Shown here piece after piece: positions 56,257 through 64,000 of a stretch of DNA of 64,000 bases; the stretch's first letter is position 1, and each line of letters starts with the position of its first letter. Position numbers and translations under genes: made by a program. This stretch comes from Cerioporus squamosus (Eukaryota; Basidiomycota; Agaricomycetes; Polyporales; Polyporaceae). The stretch covers positions 124,001 to 188,000 of the forward strand of contig JABYQS010000059.1 of NCBI GenBank assembly GCA_022592435.1, given 5' to 3'. The notes under the pieces were generated by a model, which saw only the letters and a list, made by a program, of their open reading frames with translations, did no database searches and was not told the origin of the DNA.

Positions 56257-57623
56257 ATGCCGAGCGCGTGGGTCTCCCTCACTGCTTCGTTCGCTCTGCT
56301 CGCTGCTCTTTCCCTCGTCGCGCTCCAGATGCTAGGCTTCAAGAAGCGGTGGGATCCTCGTCTGAAGGTCAGTTTGCGCTCTCATGATTGCCCTGACCCG
56401 CCCAGACCAACGATTCTGCCCAGCATTGCTTTGTGACCGGAGGGTCGTCGGGTGCAGGCCTCGCGCTCGCAAAGCTCCTCGCGCAGAACGGCGCACACGT
56501 CTCCATCGTCGCGCGGGACCAGGCGAAGCTGCAGAAGGCTCTGGAGGAGCTCGAGGTGAGCCTCCCCATACTTCACCCTGTCGTTTGCACCGCGAACGCA
56601 TGATACCCTAGGCAGCCCGCCAGCACCCCAAGCAAGTCTTCCGAGCGTACTCCTTTGCCGTGAACACCGAGGACGGATCTGCTGCGGCCATCAAGGCGGC
56701 CAGCGAGCCCTTCGAAGGCCGCTGTCCCGATGCGTTCTTCCTGTGTGCTGGCGCGTCACGGCCGGGATTCTTCGTCGAGCAGACGGAGGAGTCGCTGAGG
56801 GCGGGGATGGAGCAGACCTACTACGCTCAGGCGTTCACCGCACTGGTAAGTCCGCGCTGGCTCCCATACATTCTACTCCATCCCAACATCCGCGTCTCAG
56901 GCGGTCACGAAAGCGATGGTGCAGCAAGGCGTGAAGGGCAAGGTCGTCTTCTGCGCCTCCATCCTCGGCTACTTCTCCATGGTTGGTTACGCCACCTACT
57001 CACCCGGGAAGTTCGCTCTCCGAGGTACGCTCCCTGTCCATCCTTCCGTCCACTCACTGATATACACGGGCATCGAACAGGGCTTGCCGAGACACTGCAG
57101 TCCGAGTTCATGCTGTACGGCATCGACGTGCACATCGCCTTCCCCGGCACGATCTACAGCCCCGGGTACGAAGAGGAGAACAAGTCCAAGCCCAAGATCA
57201 CGCTCAAGATCGAAGAGACGGACGAGGGCGCGGCCCCGCCGTCGTCGCGAAGGTCATCCTGGATGGTGCGCCCTACATGTGTCTCTCGTCTTGAGCCCCT
57301 GCAGCTCGGACGCTCACGCGACTACCACGACAGGCGTGCGCAGCGGAAAATTCCACATCACCGTGGACTTTATCGGGAACGTCTTCCGCACGTCGACCGC
57401 GGGCTCCTCCCCGCGCAACAGCTACGCGCTGGACTGGGTGTTCGGGCTCATTGGCTACGTGCGTCTCCCCTCTCCCTCGTGCTCACTGCCGCTGGTGCTC
57501 GACACTGACGTGTGCGCATGACAGATCGCACTCCCTCTCTGGCGGAAGTCTGTCGACGGCCTCGTGGTGAAGCATCGCGACGAACATGAGGGGTACCTGC
57601 GCGAGCGGGGATTCCGTACTTGA
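56257..57623 (+). CDS. TSC10: 3-ketosphinganine (3-ketodihydrosphingosine) reductase, one apparent frameshift
   Basis: Seven exons (56257-56367, 56406-56555, 56612-56845, 56901-57024, 57081-57265, 57334-57458, 57525-57623) encode about 342 residues. This SDR reduces 3-ketosphinganine to sphinganine in the ER, the second step of sphingolipid synthesis. Seen: N-terminal helix (ASFALLAALSLVALQMLGF), TGGSSGAGLALAK (48-60), LCAGAS, Ser 185 in FCASILGYFS, YSPGK (Tyr 198, Lys 202), VHIAFPGTIYSPGYEEENKS and the C-terminal hydrophobic stretch DWVFGLIGYIALPLW. In exon 5 the frame is lost at 57233-57240 (CGGCCCCGCCGTC). One added base restores VVAKVILDG and correct phase into exon 6. Because the step is essential, an error in this sequence is likelier than a dead gene, unless a second copy exists. 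Confidence 0.8.
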
Positions 57624-58785
57624 CCATTGTCTCCTTTCGCTGGAGTGTGCAGCAGCGCTCATTGATCGTTTCTGTGTGAAGCAGTCCATCTGGACTGTTC
57701 CAATGTGTGTCCGGACTTCGACATGACACGTATTGTACTCACATGTGTGGTTAATTGCCGTACGAGCCCCATGGGTGTCCAGGGCCAACTGCGCACAGTG
57801 ACACAGTATCCTCCTGTGAGTGTTACATTTGCACTCACTGTCCAAGTGACCGGGCGCCGTATACGGCGTAACGCGGAGAACCTCTCCAGCGAGCAGGGCA
57901 ACCTTCAGAGGGTGCAGCAGACCCCCTCGGACGCGAGGCGGGGGGTCGACCCAGACAAATCCCCTCACGCCAGCCGCTCTACCATCTAGTCGATCGTTCC
58001 GCTTCGCCTTCTATGGCGCCGTCTGCTGTCCCCACAGACAATCACTCATCCCTCGCGTGTGGCGCAATCGAGCACGCCCCAATCTGTTCGCGAATATGGT
58101 CCCAGGAACGACCATCGAGCGGTAGTCACTGTCAGCGCCTGTCGGGCGTAGACTCAGCACAGGATAATCTCATCAATGGGGCACGAACCTTGTCTCCGCG
58201 ACGTTGCGCCTTGGAAGCATTGCTCCCGAGGATCCGATATCCAGGGCCCACCAGAGCCAACCTGACAGCCTCTCTCCAGGCCTCCGTAGGCTTATCCGAT
58301 GCATGTCGTGCCGTAATCCGTAATGGGGTTATGTGCAGATGGTGCATTCGCGACAATGAAAGACGTGCGGTGCGTCTCAGGCTGTGTGGTACGTGTACGG
58401 CATCCCGCCGGCGGCGCCCAAGAAGTCGAGCGGGCGTTCTTCAAGTTGCGGATCGCAGTCTGTTGCGAGAACATCCACGAAGAAGTTGCAGGGAATTCGC
58501 AATGGCTACAAGTGATAGCACGGAGAGGCACTCCCCGGTGGGTGGACCAGTCTGAGATGTCGCGGTGCCTGCCATGACGTAGGGTCTTCGGTGCGTTGCA
58601 TCCTGTAGATGGAAGGTAGGCCGTCACGGTCTGGGTGCTAGTGCGATGGAAGAGAGAAGTCGTGCTGACTCAGAGAGCACGGTGGGGGCTTGGTAGCCTC
58701 GTGGCTGGTGTGGCGCGGCAGAGTGAGGCGCGCAGGGAGGGTCCAACAACGACCGGAAATAGGACGAGAGTCTGTAGATTCCTCA
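57624..58785. other. Intergenic, unassigned
   Basis: An open frame from ATG 58013 to 58555 (180 codons) has no known motif and is Arg/Ser/Cys-rich on both strands, so it is not called. Nothing else is clear. Confidence 0.3.
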
Positions 58786-58945
58786 GGAGGGGACTGGGAA
58801 GGGTACAAGGCTACAAAACGTACAGCAAATTGGCACAGAGATCCATCGGGAGGGGACTGGGGAGGGTACAAGGCTGCAGGAAGTACAGGGGGAGTACAGG
58901 GCTCCGCCGTGAGGAAACTGGGGAGGGTACAGGACTGGTCTACTG
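58786..58945. repeat. Three imperfect 61-bp tandem repeats
   Basis: The core GGACTGGGGAGGGTACAAGG recurs starting near 58786, 58848 and 58909, each about 61 bp apart and progressively diverged. It is purine-rich. No coding role is evident. Confidence 0.7.
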
Positions 58946-59327
58946 GGCTACAGAGCTACTGGGAGACAGCGTACAAGTGAGATTTCGCTATCATACGGCT
59001 ATCCCCGCTGGCTCTGACGTCTACAGTACATAGTGTGATGTCGTACCCAGCGCCGCTCCCGCCTTTGTCTCTGCCGCTCCGTCATCGACCAGCCCAGGAG
59101 CTCGGAATGCGCGACGGACATGGGACTCGGCATACTCGTGGAGCAGCAGCAACGCTCGCGCCCGGCCTGGTTTGCGCTGAGCCAATGGCAGAGCGCGGAA
59201 ACTCGCCGGCTTCGCAGGGCTCCATGGCCGTCCTACTCCGGACGCGCCTCAGTGATGCACGAGGCCGTAGCGCGACCGCTATCCCTCCGGAATGTCTCTC
59301 GACACATGCCGGAGTTGGGTTTACGCT

Positions 59328-61500
59328 TCGACTGACGAGAACAAAGCCGGGGCTTCTGTCCATCGTTTGCACGCTCCCAGTGCAAGACGTACCGGATGCA
59401 GACTCTCGTCTATCATACGACGCGCTAAGGCAAGAGGAGGACCAAATAATCAGCTGGTAAGGCTACAACCCGTTCGTGGACGTGCATATCGCTGTACTGA
59501 CTCACCTGCGGGAATCTCCAGCGCGGGGTGCTGTCCGGTTCCATGAGAGATGAGCAGGAGGATTTGTCGGCTCCGCGCTCATTTCCAGAGCCACTGCGGC
59601 GAGATCTGGTCCCACAAATCGTTAGATACGTCGCTGGGAGAGTACGCGGGAGCCACTGACGTACCTTCGCACCTCTGACATGCACTACGGGAAGAACTGT
59701 CGGACTGGTGAGTACAACTTGCTCACAGACACGCACACTGCCCTTCGACTAACGTGAACGGAGCCGAGAGCTTCCGTGCATCGTCTACGCTCTCCTGCAA
59801 CACGTACCGGATGCAGACGTCTTGTCTACGATGCGCCTGGGTAAGAGAAGGACTAGAGAAAGAGATGGTAAGGTCAGAACCCGTTTGCGGACGCGCATAC
59901 TGCTGTACTGACTCACCGCCGGCAGTCTCCTGCGTCTGGTTCCATGGGAGATGAGCGGGAGGATTCCGTCGGCTCCGCGCTCGTTCGGAGTCTGGTTGCA
60001 CAAGTCATCAGGTACGTCGCTAGGAAAGTACACGAGAGCGCGGGAGCCGCTGACGTACCTCCCGAGCCCGTCGTGCACCGTGTCGGCCGCATGCACTCTG
60101 TCCGAGACGTTCCGAACGCGAGATACGCGCAGGACGCCCGGAAACCTCCAGCACGCGACCCAGGTTACTCAAGGACACAAAACTCTGTGCAAGACGTCGC
60201 GACTGCGGGAATACGCCCCCGGGTCCTCAAGGACGCACCGCAGGAAGACTCTCGACGATCTGTGGGCGACTAGCTGCAGAATAACAGCCAGCAGCACTCG
60301 CACTTCAAGGGAACGGATGCACGTGGGGGCACGGCTGGTAGCCCATGCGAATGGTACGAGTACTGGTTCGAAGCAAAGACCGGAAGCGTGCTTACCTGCC
60401 ATAGAACAGTTCAGGGCACGTTGAAGTACGCACGACGCGTTCGAGGCTGTCCAGGGATGACAGTCCGGGGCTACACATCCTCGACGAGTGGCTGCGCATC
60501 GCGTCAAGTGCGAACGGCGAGTGCAACGACGCGCTTCGCGGAGGAGAGCTAGTGAACAAGTAAGTACCGTGATAGTCTGTTCGCGGGGCTGATACATACC
60601 TAACGCGGTCTCTTGCAGCACAATCCCTGTGTTGCTCACTCCCGGAGGAGCCAGGGAGTGCGCAGATGCCGGGAGCGGGCGACGGGGCGGCCGGGGCGCT
60701 GGTGGTGGGAGGAGGAAGCAGAAAGCGTCCGGTTCCATGGGAGATGAGCGGGAGGACTTCGTCGGCTCCATGCTCGATCGGGAGCCGCTGCCGGATGCAC
60801 AAGTTGTCAGGTACGTCGCTAGGAAAGTACGCGGGAGCGCGGGAGCCGCTGACGTACCTGCAGAGCCCGTTGTGCACCATGTAAGTCGCACACGCAACGT
60901 CCGAGACGTTCCAAACGCGAGTATACGCACAGGACGCCCGGAAACCCCCAGCACGGGACACAGATTACTCAAGGACGCAAAACTACGTGTAAGACGTCGA
61001 GACTGCGGAATTTCGCAAAGGACGACCGGGGTGCTCGCTTGCAGTCCAGAAGCTTCAGTGACGGTTCCTTAGAGACGCGCCGCAGGAAGACTCTGGACGA
61101 TTCCTGGGGGACTGGCTACAGACTAGCAGCTGCAGTGCTCGACCTTCAAGCTAACGAATGTACGCGGCACACAGCCGGCAGCCATGCAGACGGTACGAGC
61201 ATCGATCGTAGCGCAGAGCGGAAGCATGCTTACCTGTGCAGGACGCGTCGAAGTACGCACGACGCGTCCGTAGCTGTCCAGGGGTGGGATTCGAAGGCTC
61301 CGCGTCCTCGTCGAGTGCGAACGGCGAGGGCAACGACGCGCGTCGCGGAGGAGAGCTAGCGGACAAGTAAGTACCATGTAAGTCTATTCGCGGGCCTGCT
61401 ACGCACCTAACGCGGTCTCTTGCAGCGTAATCCCCGTGTTGCTCACTCCCGGAGGAGCCAGGGAACACGCAGATGCCGGGAGACTTGAGTCGGCGACGGG
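59328..61500. repeat. Imperfect tandem repeat cluster (about 0.4 and 0.8 kb periods)
   Basis: Block alpha (GGTTCCATGGGAGATGAGCG or close) occurs at 59537, 59938 and 60731. Block beta (ACCGCAGGAAGACTCT-like, then GTTGCTCACTCCCGGAGGAG) occurs at about 60235-60660 and 61080-61470; the latter motif sits at 60631 and 61438. A third block (GACGTACCGGATGCAGAC-like) is at about 59385 and 59800. Both strands have open stretches. On minus, TAG acceptors and GTAAGC donors bracket similar Ser/Pro-rich exons in the two beta copies (SPPRSASLHSPFALD and SPPRRASLPSPFALD). It may be a tandemly duplicated spliced gene or a non-coding repeat; I cannot decide. Confidence 0.6.
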
Positions 61501-62180
61501 GCGACGGGGCGGCGAGGATGCTGGTGGTGGGAGAAGGCAGGAGAGACGACCCGACGAAACACGCAGCGTCTCGCGTTCCGTGTTACAGGAACATTCATCT
61601 GTCGTAAAAGGCAAACACTCGCGGTTCCAGGCGGCCGTGCCCTCCGACGTCCCAGAACAAGCGCGCCCGATCCACCGTCCTGCTCGCTTCGCAGGCTCCC
61701 GGGACAGTAGCCACACAGAGGAATGGTAGTCGTTCTTTTCGGAGGGATGCTGGGGAAGTATCTGACTTGCTTGCAGTGGTCGTTCACAGCAGCAGAGACT
61801 GGTGCAGATTCGAAAGGTGCGTACCGGTTGTACTCTGTCCACTTGCTTGGCCCGGCTGACCTTGACATTGCAGGCAGTTCTCGCTGCCGACCAAGCGGCT
61901 TTCCTCGGGGTTATCTTCTAGGTTCATGTGCTGCCCATTACGGCGCAGTCATTGCCCGGGAGATGTGCCTATCAAGAGCGGCCAGTCGCCGGCCGCTGCT
62001 CTAGCCGGCAGCAGGACATACTGAGCACGACTCGGACGGCGCTGTCGGCATGCCTCGCTATCAAAGCGTACTCAATCTCGAGACCGACGGCGGCCGCGGC
62101 ATCAATACATTTGCGACAAGACGAGTACTACTGTCCGTTCCCCGACGCACAACCCACGACACCCGACACACTACCCGCCA
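61501..62180. other. Intergenic, unassigned
   Basis: Remains of the repeat cluster on the left (LLPPPA-like minus frame up to about 61580), then no recognisable gene. Confidence 0.3.
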
Positions 62181-62820
62181 CTACTCCGCCACATCGCTCT
62201 CGACCTCCGTATCCTCCTCGACGTCCAAGTCCGGCACAATCTTCGGAGTCTTTGGCCCGTCCTTCACACGCCGCCTCGGCTCTCCGCGGCTGTTGAAGCA
62301 CGCATTCTTCGTGCTTGTCCCGATCTGGTCTGTCCCCAACGGACCCCAGCACCACGGTGCCGGCCGCGTGACAGGCGCACCTGGGAGGACAGCCTTCGGA
62401 TTGCGCTTCGCTAGATCGGCGAAGTCGTCGTCGACGGGCTCGAAGCGCAAGATCCCCACGTTCAGTGTGATGAGGATGGAGTAGAGGGTCTGCTGGCCGC
62501 CGGGGATGTCGCTGAGGTTCCCGAAGGGGACGTTGAAGTACCACGGCCACCCTGCGAGCTGGTGCCGGCCGCGGTAGACGATCCCGAGCGCGTAGGTCTT
62601 CATAGACCAGTGCATCCTGGTGATCCGGCCGTCTGTCTTCTCAGCTAAGCCGGAACGTAGGTTTTGGGGAAATGGACTCAAAGTAAAGAAGCCACGCACC
62701 GATCATGTTGTTGACGCGTTCTCGGATCTCCGCGCGCATCTTCGCCAGGTTGTTCGCGTACTGTCGCTCTTCAGCTGACAGTCGCTGCGGGGATGGAGTG
62801 TTCTGGCGGACAGGAGGCAT
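62181..62820 (-). CDS. Small protein of an expanded basidiomycete family (TRMHWS type)
   Basis: Two exons (62820-62700, 62644-62181) give an exact 194-residue frame. A charged N-terminus (LSAEERQYANNLAKMRAEIR, then ERVNNMIAEKTDGRITRMHW) leads to a core YALGIVYRGRHQLAGWPWYF, VPFGNLSDIPGGQQTLYSIL and LNVGILRFEPVDDDFADLAK. It ends in a basic then acidic tail (KTPKIVPDLDVEEDTEVESD). From memory, short proteins with the RMHWS, GW-P-VPF-NLS and LRFEP pattern are found in many copies in polypore genomes; their role is unknown. No transmembrane segment is seen. It could be derived from a mobile element, but nothing here shows that. Confidence 0.65.
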
Positions 62821-63060
62821 AGTGAGACAAGTGGGAGGACAATGTGAGCGCAATCAGTGCCGGTGTAGCAAGTCTGGGACGACCGCAAGGGCACACATGG
62901 ACGACCTAGTTCCCCGACGCACATCTCCGTTGACGGTGACATCGGCACAGCGGACTCGGACCGCTCCGATCCCGACGAGTTGCGCTCTAGCCCCTCCCTT
63001 GCAGTAACCGGAGGACCTCACGGTGCGGCTGCTCGGGCTCGGATCCCTTCATGTTGCGTT
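62821..63060. other. Promoter side of the small minus gene
   Basis: Ordinary GC-rich spacer; no gene. Confidence 0.35.
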
Positions 63061-64000
63061 GACGGTCTATTATCCTATCTGACTACACTGCTGCATGCTT
63101 CGTCGCTTTTAGGATTTCTCAAGCCTTCATCAAGTCGACTGGTTTACTCTGTATTCCATGTAATTCTCAGATTAATTGAGGACTTCTTGCCAATCTCATG
63201 TTCTCTGTGAGTTCTCCTGAAGAAATCCTGACTGCAGCATTCAAGAATCCCAGACGTGGATTGCTAACCTGCTTTTGACATCGCATAGACTGAAGACTTG
63301 GACGTCTTCCACCTCCGTCAATATGAAACCTTGCTGTGTGGGAGCCTGCTCTCGTCCGAACTGCATTCTTTCTGGGCTTCTACTGTCATCCTTCACTCTT
63401 GAACATGATGTCCAAAATATAGCTGGTTCCCTGAGCTCTACTGCCCTTTGACACTATAGATATATATGTTATTCATGTTCTGGAGTGCTTGTGGTCCTAT
63501 GGGATGAATAGTAGTCTTAACCACTATACACCCATGTAGTCCTCCAGCCAAAATCTCTCAAGAGTAAGGAACTTGGACTGGACTTCCATGCCTGTCTGAC
63601 AGGCTCCCAGCGCAGAATATCAGAAGATGCATGCCGCACTCCACGGAACCGACTTGGAACTCTAGATATGAGCCTGCGCAAGCAAAGGCGAATGACTTAC
63701 TGGCCAATCAGAGGACATACGGGCTGTACTGGTGGGAGAGCTGCTTCACCCTCAGGAGGGCATTGTCTGACTATGTTCTTTCCATCTGGGTTGGATAGAT
63801 CAAGCCAGAGAACCCTATGAATACTCCCTAGAATAAATCACCAAGTACTGACATGCCTTCGAGGCGAGCATAGACGGTGGCTAAGCAGTATTGAAGGGAT
63901 GCGCCGGCCGGGCTGGTTTCCGGGAGCTTACAAGCGAAACAGCCCTTCCATTCATCTTCATGTTTCATGTGGACGTTCCAAGGTTTGTTCTGGTGGAATG
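63061..64000. other. CpG-depleted, TpG/CpA-rich block, probable decayed repeat
   Basis: From about 63100 the base composition changes: more A/T, many TG and CA, few CG. I count no CpG at all between 63359 and 63610, while most of the window has several CpG per 60 bases. No long open frame. This is what remains when a transposable element has been cytosine-methylated for a long time; no specific element is recognised. Confidence 0.5.

Noticed and set aside
57885..57990. tRNA-like sequence on minus (TAGATGGTAGAGCGGCTGG and GGGTCGACCC)
   Set aside because: The D-arm resembles a tRNA, but no anticodon stem, TTC T-loop or acceptor pairing could be completed.
58013..58555. 180-codon plus frame
   Set aside because: No recognisable domain; composition equally open on minus.
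60169..60972. 267-codon minus frame in the repeat cluster
   Set aside because: Frame runs across both repeat units without matching the splice-like borders seen in each copy; low-complexity Arg/Ser content.
1..64000. CRISPR arrays, operons, ribosome binding sites, prophage
   Set aside because: Spliced eukaryotic genes throughout; no regularly spaced short repeats of CRISPR type.

Overview
The window is nuclear DNA from an agaricomycete basidiomycete, most likely a wood-decay polypore. The DNA is GC- and CpG-rich. Genes are split by many short GT-AG introns of about 50-70 nt, on both strands with short spacers. The families fit this group: a DyP-type peroxidase, several DUF6534 membrane proteins, a GH105-type hydrolase and an F-box protein with a basidiomycete-style layout. 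There is no prokaryotic or organellar feature. All gene models were built by hand-splicing and codon phase was checked where stated.

Layout. 0-4 kb: the 3' end of an oligopeptide transporter, then a DyP-type peroxidase. 4-10 kb: DUF6534 protein A, a membrane-anchored short-chain dehydrogenase (KAR1) and a second, unrelated SDR, all on minus. 11-21 kb: a BAR/IMD-like protein, a GH105-type unsaturated glycuronyl hydrolase divergent from a Dal5-type MFS permease, and Mediator subunit 19. 21.6-24.5 kb: a second MFS transporter. 25.8-33 kb: DUF6534 proteins B and C, then a GNAT acetyltransferase (GNAT1). 33.9-39.4 kb: an F-box protein, a SARAF-like protein and a small unknown protein. 40-45 kb: KAR2, GNAT2 and DUF6534 protein D. 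47-49.8 kb: a Ser/Thr/Pro-rich single-pass membrane protein. 51-55 kb: KAR3 facing DUF6534 protein E. 56.3-57.6 kb: a 3-ketosphinganine reductase. 58.7-61.5 kb: imperfect tandem repeats of unknown nature. 62.2-62.8 kb: a small protein of an expanded basidiomycete family. The last kilobase is CpG-depleted and looks like an old methylated repeat.

Two patterns stand out. First, five DUF6534 genes recur beside two other duplicated families: three KAR-like SDRs and two GNATs. The combinations are A+KAR1, B+C+GNAT1, KAR2+GNAT2+D and KAR3+E, which suggests repeated duplication of a small module whose function is unknown. Second, many otherwise well conserved genes carry single-base indels that break the frame at one point. 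Clear cases are the peroxidase (twice), KAR1, GNAT1, DUF6534 D and the sphingolipid reductase; the second MFS transporter and the 47 kb membrane protein are less certain. Several neighbours splice perfectly. Uncorrected sequencing errors may explain most of this, but real pseudogenes among the duplicated copies cannot be excluded.
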